In this document: one piece after another, positions 16,849 to 24,742 of the stretch | Layout of the letters: each line of letters opens with the position of its first letter | Position numbering within the stretch: position 1 is the stretch's first letter | NCBI GenBank assembly: GCA_024402695.1 | Contig: JAKSTG010000003.1 | Coordinates: 62,001 to 126,000 of the forward strand | Origin: Treponema sp. | Lineage (GTDB): Bacteria; Spirochaetota; Spirochaetia; Treponematales; Treponemataceae | Length of the DNA stretch: 64,000 bases | Reading direction: 5' to 3' | Notes under the pieces: generated by a model | Seen by the model: only the letters and a program-made list of their open reading frames with translations | The model's database searches: none | What the model was told of the DNA's origin: nothing | Position numbers and translations under genes: made by a program

Positions 16849-17952
16849 ATGAATATCAGATTTTCCGGAATTGAGCTTTCATACTCTTACAAACATGTTC
16901 TCAAAGGAGTTGATCTGGAACTTGCCCATGGCAGAATCCATGCGCTCCTTGGAGAGAACGGCGCCGGAAAATCTTCACTTATGAAAATCCTTACAGGCTT
17001 TATTCCACCGTCAAAAGGAAAAATATTTCTTGATGAAAAGGAAGTGCATTTTAGAAAGCCTTCTGATTCTTTGAAGAAAGGAATAGCCTGTGTTTATCAG
17101 AGACCTTTTTTAAGCGATAGCATTTCTGTAAAAGACAATCTGGTTGTTGGAATCAGAAAGACAGACAGAAAAGATATTGAACAGAGTGAAGGCGCAGAAT
17201 TTCTTGAAGGAATTAATCTTGATGCAAAGGCGGGAACTCTTTCGGGAGACCAGCGATTTTTCGCAGCCTTTGCGGCCAGTCTTCTTCGTAAGCCTGGGGT
17301 TCTGATTCTGGATGAGCCTACAGCTTTGTTGAATCAGGTCCAGAGCGAAAAACTTTTTGCAAAGCTTAAGGAACTTGCGGGGAAGGGAATGAACATCATT
17401 GTCATTTCACATAAACCGGAAGACCTGAAATTCTGTGATGACGTTACAAGACTTGCCGACGGAAAAATCGTGACAGACCTGCAGGAAACAATCCTTATGA
17501 ATTCCATTCTTGTGAATCAGGTTTCTACAGATGAAGTTGGAAACCGCATTCCCGGAACAGAACTGAATTCAGAAAAATGTGCAGAGCTCCGTAAAAAAGA
17601 GAACTGCGCAATCATTCCTTCTGACAGAACTTATCTTGCTTCTAATCCTGACCTTACTGTTACTCAGCTTGTTTGTTCTACTTTTACAGAAAGCCGTAGT
17701 CCTAAAGCTAGAAAACTTCATGCAGAAGAAATTATTAAAAGGGCAGAGATCTCAATCCGCCCGGAAGAAAAGGTTTATAATCTTTCAGGCGGTATGCTTC
17801 AGCGTCTTATTCTGGAACGGGAACTCTGGAACAATCCAGAAGTGATTTATCTGGAAGATCCTTTCCAGGGACTGGACAGCACTTCCGTAAGCCGTCTTTC
17901 TGAAAGACTGGAAACCTGTAAAAAATCCGGAAGCAAAGTGGTATATTTGTAA
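16849..17952 (+). CDS. ABC transporter ATPase with degenerate second domain
   Basis: This is the energising subunit of the BMP-type importer, related to the RbsA/YufO two-domain ATPases, which usually have about 500 residues; this one has 367. Domain 1 is complete: Walker A GENGAGKSSLMKIL near 34, signature LSGDQ near 125, Walker B VLILDEPTALL near 148 and the H-loop His in VISHKPEDL. Domain 2 begins after the place where its Walker A should be (IIPSDRTYLA near 258), keeps the signature LSGGMLQR and a Walker B-like VIYLEDPFQGLD, and ends before the H-loop. Because Walker A of domain 1 pairs with the signature of domain 2, one composite ATP site remains. The ATG follows the previous stop directly. 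Confidence 0.88.
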   Translation: MNIRFSGIELSYSYKHVLKGVDLELAHGRIHALLGENGAGKSSLMKILTGFIPPSKGKIFLDEKEVHFRKPSDSLKKGIACVYQRPFLSDSISVKDNLVVGIRKTDRKDIEQSEGAEFLEGINLDAKAGTLSGDQRFFAAFAASLLRKPGVLILDEPTALLNQVQSEKLFAKLKELAGKGMNIIVISHKPEDLKFCDDVTRLADGKIVTDLQETILMNSILVNQVSTDEVGNRIPGTELNSEKCAELRKKENCAIIPSDRTYLASNPDLTVTQLVCSTFTESRSPKARKLHAEEIIKRAEISIRPEEKVYNLSGGMLQRLILERELWNNPEVIYLEDPFQGLDSTSVSRLSERLETCKKSGSKVVYL

Positions 17953-17953
17953 T

Positions 17954-18844
17954 ATGAATCTGTATCTTCTTGGAACAATTCTTAATATGTCGGCTATTCT
18001 CATGACTGCCGGTTCCGGTGCCTGGCTCAGTGTAAAAGGTGGAAACTTTAACCTGGGCGGGGAAGGACAGATTTATACCGGAGGCTTTGTTGCCGCCGTT
18101 ACTCTCGTAGCCTGCAAAAATCTTCCAGCCTTTCTGGCAATTCCAATTTGTTTTGTTTTTGCCTGTCTGGCTTCAGGGCTCATGGCTTTTATTCCGGCTC
18201 TTCTTAAAGAATACAGAAAAGTTGATGTACTCCTTTCTTCTTTCCTGATTTCTGCCGGCATGATACCTCTTGTTGATTCTTTTATTTCAGGTCCTTTCAG
18301 AGGTTCCACAAACAATCTGCTGGCCACAGAATTCATTCCGCAGAAATTTCGTTTCCCTTCGATTTTGCCGCCTTCAGTTATGAACATGACTTTCTTTGTG
18401 GCTTTGCTGCTCTGCGTTGCCTTGTGGCTTGTTTTTGAAAGAACTGCCTTTGGTCAGAATCTTTCTGTATTCGGAATCAGTCCGGCCTTTTCCCTTTATA
18501 CGGGAATTTCTTCAAGAAAAATGACCTTCCTTTCTGTTACCGCTTCGGGACTTCTTCACGGGGCAGCAGGATTTTTTATTGTGGCGGGAACTTATTTTAC
18601 CTGCCATTCTGGATTCTACGGTGGAATGGGGTGGAATGCTTTTTCCGTGGCCCTTATCTCCCTTCAGAATCCGCTTCTGATTATTCCGTCTGCGGTTTTC
18701 CTTGCCGCTTTGACAACAGGTGCCAGCCAGTATTCCCTTATGCACAACTTCGGTTTCGATATGGGAAGCATGCTTCAGGGATTTATTCTTTTTGCCATTG
18801 TCCTGGTTCCGTCACTTATTAAGCTCTGGAGGAAAAGAAAATGA
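17954..18844 (+). CDS. ABC transporter permease (BMP system), first subunit
   Basis: The 296-residue integral membrane protein belongs to the BPD_transp_2 / LivHM-like permease family that pairs with BMP binding proteins. About eight hydrophobic segments are visible. The conserved loop near the N-terminus, NFNLGGEGQIYTGGF, is typical of YufP/NupB-like subunits (FNIGxEGQ). It starts one base after the stop of the ATPase gene, so the N-terminal cytoplasmic segment is very short, and overlaps the next permease gene by ATGA. The tight spacing indicates one operon. Confidence 0.9.
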   Translation: MNLYLLGTILNMSAILMTAGSGAWLSVKGGNFNLGGEGQIYTGGFVAAVTLVACKNLPAFLAIPICFVFACLASGLMAFIPALLKEYRKVDVLLSSFLISAGMIPLVDSFISGPFRGSTNNLLATEFIPQKFRFPSILPPSVMNMTFFVALLLCVALWLVFERTAFGQNLSVFGISPAFSLYTGISSRKMTFLSVTASGLLHGAAGFFIVAGTYFTCHSGFYGGMGWNAFSVALISLQNPLLIIPSAVFLAALTTGASQYSLMHNFGFDMGSMLQGFILFAIVLVPSLIKLWRKRK

Positions 18845-19635
18845 TTACAGGAATTCTTTTTTCTTCAGTTCCTCTGATTCTGGCTTCTCTTGGTGCCCTT
18901 TTTTCCGAATATGCAGGCGTTCTGGCTGTTTTCATGGACGGAATCATTACCTTCAGTGCTTTCCTGACCTATTCACTTTTCCTTGGAACCGGAAACCTTT
19001 TTCTTGCTGTGGCAGGTTCTGTGATAATCTGCGTTGCGGGGATTCTTTTTTCTGCCTGGGTAACTGAAAAGTCCAGAATGAATCCTTTTCTTTCGGCAAC
19101 CGCTCTTAATCTGATTTTATCAAGTCTTACTTCCTTGCTTTCGTCTTTGCTTTACAACACAAGAGGAGTCCTTACTGATTCCCGTTTCAATTTTGATTAT
19201 GGTCATGTGAAAATCTGGTGGACTATCATAACTGTAGTTCTTGTGGCCTTGGGATTTTTGTTCCTTTTTAAGACCCCTCACGGGCTTTATCTTAGAATTA
19301 CCGGTTCAGATTCTCAGGTTCTAGATGTAAAAGGCATTTCTTCCGGAAGAATCCGTATCTATGCCTGGGGACTTTCTGCGGCTTTCGCCGCCCTGGCGGG
19401 AACAGCCCTTTGTCTGAAAATCAACTCTTTTGTACCTAATATTTCTGCAGGCCGCGGCTGGATTGCTCTGGCTGCAGTCTTCATAGGAAGAAAAAAAATC
19501 TGGAGAATTCTTGTAGCCGTTATTGTTTTCTGTGCTGCAGATTATCTTGGAATCACTCTTCAGTCTCTGATTCCGGGCGGCGCCTTAAATGCACTGCCTT
19601 ATTTTGTGGCACTTCTTCTGATTTCCTTTTCCTGA
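18841..19635 (+). CDS. ABC transporter permease (BMP system), second subunit
   Basis: The 264-residue membrane protein is the partner permease of the YufQ/NupC type. It opens with a hydrophobic segment containing VPLILASLGALFSEYAGVL and has the conserved cytoplasmic piece GLYLRITGSDSQVLDVKGIS near residue 145, followed by the repeat-like RIYAWGLSAAFAALAGT. The ATG overlaps the preceding stop (ATGA at 18841-18844). It closes the MarR-controlled operon; the next gene has its own promoter 57 bases later. It is slightly shorter than typical family members (about 300). Confidence 0.88.
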   Translation: MITGILFSSVPLILASLGALFSEYAGVLAVFMDGIITFSAFLTYSLFLGTGNLFLAVAGSVIICVAGILFSAWVTEKSRMNPFLSATALNLILSSLTSLLSSLLYNTRGVLTDSRFNFDYGHVKIWWTIITVVLVALGFLFLFKTPHGLYLRITGSDSQVLDVKGISSGRIRIYAWGLSAAFAALAGTALCLKINSFVPNISAGRGWIALAAVFIGRKKIWRILVAVIVFCAADYLGITLQSLIPGGALNALPYFVALLLISFS

Positions 19636-19680
19636 TTTTTAGAGATTGGGTTTCTTCTATATTATTTCTGATTTTTTCTA

Positions 19681-19692
19681 TATAATTTCCTT
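19681..19692 (+). promoter_or_regulatory. -10 box of leaderless type before the hydrolase-like gene
   Basis: Consensus TATAAT (19681-19686) ends six bases before the ATG at 19693. There is no ribosome-binding sequence, and a clear -35 is not evident. Confidence 0.55.
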
Positions 19693-20697
19693 ATGGCATT
19701 AGTGAACGATAGAAAAGGGGCTTTGAAGAAGCTCAAAACTCTCGCTTTTTCTTCAAAATCTGAAACAAATTCTTTCCGCGAAAAAATCGAAAAGACTTTC
19801 TATACACCTGTTCTTCCGAACAGGGTTGAGTATCAGGAAGTTGTTTTCGGAAATGTTCCTTGTGATGTGCTTTCACCGGAAATCTATGCTTCAAACCGTG
19901 TAGTTCTTTATGTTCATGGCGGTTCCTTTGTTGGCGGAAGTCGTGCTTCGTACAGATGTTTCTGTTCGTCCCTTGCATCAAAAGCCTGTGCCCGCGTTGT
20001 TATTCCGGAATTCCGTCTTGCTCCTGCATTCCCATATCCTTCTGCACTGGAAGATATCCAGTCTGTTTTCCGCGCTCTTTACACAGAAGAACAGGTGACT
20101 TCATCTTTGGGAAATGACAAAGACAGTCCTCAGGCTTCTCCTGAATTTATTATTGCTGCTGACGGTTCAGGTGCTTCCATTGCACTTGCTTTGCTTTTTA
20201 ATCTTCGCGAAAGATACCGCCAGTGCATAAGCAATGTAGTTCTTTTTTCACCATGGCTTAATCTTTCATCTAACTCACCGATTCTTTCTGCAAAGAAAAT
20301 GAGTGATGATATTATTACAAGTGATGTTCTCAGAAAATCTTCGGCAGTCTATACCTACGAAGCCAATGCGGCCACTTCTTTTGTTTCGCCGCTTCTTGCT
20401 TCTGATGAACAGCTTCTGAATTTCCCCCCGGTTTTCATTCAGATGGGGGACACTGAAATTCTTAAGGACGATGCGGTTGCTTTTACTGAACGTCTTAAAT
20501 CACTTGGAAATGTTTGCGAACTTGATTTGTGGCCAGACATGATGTTCATGTTCCAGATGGCAGATGACTGTCTTCATGAATCTCATCTTGCAATGGATAA
20601 AATCGGAAAGATACTTACAGGAAGTGAAGGCGGAAAATCTACTGTAAAAGTAGAAAATAAACCACGCCTTGAAGAATCAATTAAAAGCGAAGCTTAA
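19693..20697 (+). CDS. Alpha/beta hydrolase-fold protein, probably catalytically inactive
   Basis: The 334-residue protein follows the hormone-sensitive-lipase/acetyl-esterase layout: the oxyanion motif VVLYVHGGSFVGGSR near residue 78, FRLAPAFPYPSALED near 112, a nucleophile-elbow region FIIAADGSGASIALAL near 155, the acid-residue strand FIQMGDTEILKDDA near 252 and the terminal region WPDMMFMFQM near 280. The family elbow is GDSAG, but here the serine position is Gly (ADGSG), and the family His (MxHxF) is Phe (MMFMF). Two of three catalytic residues therefore appear lost, which suggests a non-enzymatic role. It shares a likely transcript with the following U32 gene (20 bases apart). Confidence 0.82.
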   Translation: MALVNDRKGALKKLKTLAFSSKSETNSFREKIEKTFYTPVLPNRVEYQEVVFGNVPCDVLSPEIYASNRVVLYVHGGSFVGGSRASYRCFCSSLASKACARVVIPEFRLAPAFPYPSALEDIQSVFRALYTEEQVTSSLGNDKDSPQASPEFIIAADGSGASIALALLFNLRERYRQCISNVVLFSPWLNLSSNSPILSAKKMSDDIITSDVLRKSSAVYTYEANAATSFVSPLLASDEQLLNFPPVFIQMGDTEILKDDAVAFTERLKSLGNVCELDLWPDMMFMFQMADDCLHESHLAMDKIGKILTGSEGGKSTVKVENKPRLEESIKSEA

Positions 20698-20717
20698 ATC
20701 TTAGACAGGAAAACATA

Positions 20718-22181
20718 ATGATTGAACTTTTAGCACCGGCGGGAAATGTTGAAAAACTTTCTTACGCCTACGCATACGGTGCCGACGCCGCATACATCGG
20801 ACTCAAAAAATTTTCTTTGCGCGTTAAAGCCGATAACTTTTATGATGATGAATATAAAAAAGTTATTGAGCTCAAAAAGAAATATCCTGACAAGAAACTT
20901 CATTGTGCCTTGAACATTTCTTTTCACAATAAAGATATCGAAAACCTTAAGGCCAATATCGATTATTTCAGACAGTATCCTATTGATGCCTTCATTGTTC
21001 AGGATATCGGAATTGTACCACTTCTTCAGAAAGAATTTCCAAATGCGCAGCTTCATGTTTCTACTCAGGCTTCCTGCATAAATTATGAAGCGGTAAAAAT
21101 GTATAAGGCAATGGGATTTTCCCGTGTAGTTCTTGGCCGCGAAGCAAGCCTTAAAGAAATCCGCGAAATTAAAGACGCTGTTCCCGATATGGAACTGGAA
21201 GCTTTCTGTCACGGTGCCATGTGTATTGCTTACGCAGGCCGCTGCCTTATGAGTGCTTACCTTACAGGCCGTTCAGCCCAGGCAGGACTTTGTTCTCACA
21301 CCTGCCGCTGGGAATATGACCTTCTTTCAAAACCGGAAGGTGCAAAAGAACTGGCTCAGAGCGGAAGACTTTATCTCCGCGAACATGAACGTCCTGGTGA
21401 ACTTTTCCCTGTGTTTGAAGGGGAGGACTATACTGCCATTCTTTCCAGCAAAGATATCCGCATGGTAGAACATCTTAAAGACATGATTGATGCGGGACTT
21501 GATTCCCTGAAAATTGAAGGCCGCATGAAATCGGTTTATTACGTTGCTCTTGTAACCCGTGCTTACCGCAAGGCCCTTGATGCCATTGAAGGAAAAATCA
21601 CTCAGGAAGAAGCTGATCCATTTATTGCCGAACTTGAAAATGTTGCTCACCGTGAAAGTACAACAGGGTTCTACTATAGCCGTGTTGATGCAGATGAAAC
21701 CTGTATCGGTGCTTCAGACAGCAAATACATTCTTACCGCCCAGGTGGGAAATAAAATTGCAGGGGACAAACTGGAAGAAGTTCAGAAACTTGCAGTAGCT
21801 ACAGAAACTGCCTTCAAGAAAGAACTTGATGAAATGCATCCTCAGGCCAGAGAAGCCCGCCTTAAGGATCTGGAAATTCATACAGACCGCCGCGTAGTGC
21901 CTTTTGAAAAGAAAGAAGGCTGGCATCTTTATGAATGTACAGCCCTGAACAAATTCGCAACTGATATGGAAATTGAGTTTGTTTCTCCAGATTTTGTAAG
22001 TAAAAAAGCAGCTCCAGGTACCTGGCAGCTGATCAATCCTGAAAACGGATGTCTTTTGAACTGGGTTTGTGACAGTCATCCATGTCTTATCTATACAAAT
22101 ATTGAGCTTTCCGAAAGTGCTTTGATTCGTGTGGAGGATCCTGAATATACGCCGGGTATTATCCGCGATAAAGGCCGTTAA
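20718..22181 (+). CDS. trhP: U32-family tRNA hydroxylation protein (TrhP/YegQ-like)
   Basis: U32 family members of this type act in 5-hydroxyuridine formation at the tRNA wobble position, although many databases still label them peptidases. The protein opens with the family start MIELLAPAGNVEKLSYAYAY, has YGADAAYIGLKKFSLR near 25, and the signature ELEAFCHGAMCIAYAGRCLM near 158-178 followed by GLCSHTCRWEY near 190; the cysteines may bind an iron-sulfur cluster. At 487 residues it includes a long C-terminal barrel-like extension. AGGAAA lies about eight bases before the ATG. The assignment as TrhP rather than another U32 paralogue is moderately sure. Confidence 0.85.
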   Translation: MIELLAPAGNVEKLSYAYAYGADAAYIGLKKFSLRVKADNFYDDEYKKVIELKKKYPDKKLHCALNISFHNKDIENLKANIDYFRQYPIDAFIVQDIGIVPLLQKEFPNAQLHVSTQASCINYEAVKMYKAMGFSRVVLGREASLKEIREIKDAVPDMELEAFCHGAMCIAYAGRCLMSAYLTGRSAQAGLCSHTCRWEYDLLSKPEGAKELAQSGRLYLREHERPGELFPVFEGEDYTAILSSKDIRMVEHLKDMIDAGLDSLKIEGRMKSVYYVALVTRAYRKALDAIEGKITQEEADPFIAELENVAHRESTTGFYYSRVDADETCIGASDSKYILTAQVGNKIAGDKLEEVQKLAVATETAFKKELDEMHPQAREARLKDLEIHTDRRVVPFEKKEGWHLYECTALNKFATDMEIEFVSPDFVSKKAAPGTWQLINPENGCLLNWVCDSHPCLIYTNIELSESALIRVEDPEYTPGIIRDKGR

Positions 22182-22245
22182 AGATTTTCGGTTTTTTTGC
22201 CGATAGTATAATGAATAAGTAGAATTTCGAAAAAAGGACGTTTTT

Positions 22246-24711
22246 TTGAACAGTGGACAAAAAACAGCGGTCAGCCTGCTGGTTTCTGTTGCTCTTTTTG
22301 CCGGTTTCGTATTCTCGGTTTATTCATCTCTTTTCGCAAAGATCGAAACTAGATTTTATGAACCGGAACGTATAGCGGGTGAAAGGGAACAGCTTAAGCA
22401 GTCAGCCGACTTCTGTAATGACTACATTCAGAATCTTCTCGTAAAAACAGGCGAATATGCCCAGAATGAAGCTGTATTGAGCTATCTTTCTCAGACTCCT
22501 TCAGATTCTGATGTAACTGAACGCGTAAAACTGTCCGGAGAACTTTTCCTTAAGCTTCCGGCCCTTGAAGGCTATAGACTTCTTGATAAAAACGCCCGAA
22601 ATCTTCATTACAGCTCATATTCTTCTGATATCGTAAAGCAGAACGGGACAACTAAGGTCTACAAAAACTATCCTGATATCGAAAAGATTGATGGTGAATG
22701 CAGTTTTGCCCTGGTATCCATTCCAGAAACTGACAATACAACAAAATCAAAAATCACTTTCAACTCTGTAAAGAAACAGTTGAATGTTTCAGTTCCTGTA
22801 TTTGATAAATTCAATGTGTTCCGCGGAACTTTTGTTTTCTATATAAAGACTGCTGATCTTGAAAGGGAACTGGTTAAAGCCGGTCTTGTTTCCATCGGTG
22901 AGAGTCTTTCTCTGGTGGTTTCTGAGGACGGACTTCGCGCAGGTTTCGTAACTGGACTTCCAAACATCGGAACAGAAATCTTTGAAAATCCTCTTCTGGC
23001 TTCATGGGACGCTTCGGCTTCCGGTCCGGATAAAATTGTGGTCGCAGAAGGGGACAAGAACTGGGTTTCTCTTTCGGATTATTCATCGCCTTATGTGGTA
23101 TTCGCCGAAATCTATACTTCGGATTATTTTGAACTTCCAGAAGCTGCAAGAATTCTTATTCTTGTCTGCGTATTCATAACTCTTTTCCTGATTATTTTCC
23201 TTATCTTCAGTTTCAAGATTGATGATATGGTCATTATCCGTTCAAGAATCAAGAAAATTCAGTTTGCCTTTGTTGCCGAATACCTGGAAAACAAAGAAAC
23301 TGTGGATTGGGAACAGGTTTCTCGTCAGATTGAAGGCAGAAAAGACGATCTGTTCCGTGATGTTAAAAAGAGTCTTGGACGCAAAGGCCGCAAACACGAA
23401 AATCAGGTAGATGCTCTCCTGAACAAAAGCTGGGACGAAATTCTTTTCGCTATCGGTGTGCGTCAGGCCTACGAAAATCAGATTTCACAGAAAGACAATT
23501 CAGCAGAAATCAAGAAAATGCTGGAAGAAGTTCTTAGAAACTCAGAACTGAAAGTTCGTGCAATTGAAGCTCCAGCAAGTGCCGCTCCGGTTCAGTCAGC
23601 ACCGGCTCCTGTAGAAGTTCTGGACGATGTTGAAGCTTTGGACGAAGTGGAAGAGCTTGACGATGTTGAAGCTTTAGATGAAGTGGAAGAGCTTGATGAA
23701 GTTGAAGCTTTAGACGAAGTGGAAGAGTTTGATGAAGTTGAAGCTTTAGACGAAGTGGAAGAACTTGACGATGTTGAAGCTTTAGATGAAGTGGAAGAAC
23801 TTGACGATGTTGAGCCACTCGATGAAGTAGAAGCTGTTGAAGAAATTGACGAAGCAGAGCCAGTAGAAGATGTTGATGCAGTCGAAGAGCTGGATGAAGT
23901 AGAAGAGCTTGGGGAAGCTGAGGCAGTCGAAGAGCTGGATGAAGTAGAAGAGCTTGGGGAAGCTGAGGCAGTCGAAGAACTTACAGATGCAGAACCAGTT
24001 GAAGAAGTAGAGTCAGTAGAAGAAATAGAAGAAGCTGAATCAGTTGAAGAACTTGCAGATTCGGAACCAGTAGAAGAACTGGATGATGTAGAAGAGCTTG
24101 GGGAAGCTGAGACAGTCGAAGAATTTGCAGCTACGGAACCTGTTGAAGAACTGGATGATGTAGAAGAAACTGAAGCCCTGGAACTGCTGGACGATACAGA
24201 AACTCTTGAAGAAGTTGAAGAGGCTGAAGTTGTTGAACTTCTTGAGGAAGAAGTGCCGGAAGAACTTTCCGAAGAAGTTTCTGAAGAGCTTGTTAGCGAA
24301 GTTGTCAAAGAAAGAGACCCTGTATTCAGCGAAGTAAACAGTACCTTCGAATCTGATACTCACGATTCCTTTGCAACAGTTGAAAATATCTTTGCCGAAG
24401 AACTCCGCTTTGGTGAAAGTTATATCGAAGATGTTAAGTTTGTTGAAGATTCAGAGCTTGAAGAACAGGTTGCCTTCAATCTCTTTGATCCTGAATTCGG
24501 AGAAAACGAAGAACTTATTCCTGTTGAAGAACCAAAATATTTCTCTATGGCGGGATTCGGTCTGAACAATAACAACGTATCTGATCTGGACAGCGGTAAT
24601 GAGACTATTATCGAAACAGACGGAGTATACTCAATCTCTGCAAATGTTGAATTTCCTAATACCGGACTGGATAAGGAATTCAAAAAACTTGTAGACGCAG
24701 TTCTGCGTTAA
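22246..24711 (+). CDS. Cache-like sensor membrane protein with acidic repeat tail (821 aa)
   Basis: Start is a TTG at 22246 with AAAGGA seven bases before; no ATG fits. A membrane segment at about 8-28 precedes an extracytoplasmic region (about 30-300) that looks like a Cache-type sensor (DYSSPYVVFAEIYTSDYF near its end). A second membrane segment (about 302-324) is followed by a charged cytoplasmic helix region to 440. Residues of about 458-685 are an acidic low-complexity array built from six-residue units such as LDEVEE and LDDVEA, then 15-residue units ending VEELGEAEA. A conserved-looking C-terminus (from about 700, ATVENIFAEELRFGESY) closes the protein. There is no methyl-accepting, kinase or cyclase domain. 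Function is unknown; it sits alone between a U32 gene and a convergent DUF5312-like gene. Confidence 0.88.
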   Translation: MNSGQKTAVSLLVSVALFAGFVFSVYSSLFAKIETRFYEPERIAGEREQLKQSADFCNDYIQNLLVKTGEYAQNEAVLSYLSQTPSDSDVTERVKLSGELFLKLPALEGYRLLDKNARNLHYSSYSSDIVKQNGTTKVYKNYPDIEKIDGECSFALVSIPETDNTTKSKITFNSVKKQLNVSVPVFDKFNVFRGTFVFYIKTADLERELVKAGLVSIGESLSLVVSEDGLRAGFVTGLPNIGTEIFENPLLASWDASASGPDKIVVAEGDKNWVSLSDYSSPYVVFAEIYTSDYFELPEAARILILVCVFITLFLIIFLIFSFKIDDMVIIRSRIKKIQFAFVAEYLENKETVDWEQVSRQIEGRKDDLFRDVKKSLGRKGRKHENQVDALLNKSWDEILFAIGVRQAYENQISQKDNSAEIKKMLEEVLRNSELKVRAIEAPASAAPVQSAPAPVEVLDDVEALDEVEELDDVEALDEVEELDEVEALDEVEEFDEVEALDEVEELDDVEALDEVEELDDVEPLDEVEAVEEIDEAEPVEDVDAVEELDEVEELGEAEAVEELDEVEELGEAEAVEELTDAEPVEEVESVEEIEEAESVEELADSEPVEELDDVEELGEAETVEEFAATEPVEELDDVEETEALELLDDTETLEEVEEAEVVELLEEEVPEELSEEVSEELVSEVVKERDPVFSEVNSTFESDTHDSFATVENIFAEELRFGESYIEDVKFVEDSELEEQVAFNLFDPEFGENEELIPVEEPKYFSMAGFGLNNNNVSDLDSGNETIIETDGVYSISANVEFPNTGLDKEFKKLVDAVLR
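23619..24300 (+). repeat. In-frame tandem repeats coding acidic tail
   Basis: The first part (to about 23830) consists of degenerate 18-bp units coding LD(D/E)VE(A/E). Later there is an exact 45-bp tandem duplication (23878-23922 and 23923-23967). All units keep the frame, so changes in copy number would change only the tail length. Confidence 0.85.
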
Positions 24712-24742
24712 TCAAATCAGAAAAACAAATCAGTTTTGAAAA

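Noticed and set aside
17945..17960. Frameshift joining the truncated ATPase to more ATPase sequence
   Set aside because: The bases after the stop code the permease N-terminus in another frame; no ATPase C-terminal motifs follow in any frame.
23619..23967. Regular 18-45 bp repeats as a possible CRISPR array
   Set aside because: The repeats are contiguous without spacers, keep a reading frame and code acidic amino acids; no cas genes are in the window.
23592..24308. Long open frame on the minus strand coding an extreme Ser/Thr-rich protein
   Set aside because: It is the antisense of the acidic repeat region; GAA/GAT codons give Ser codons on the other strand. It has no ribosome site or promoter.
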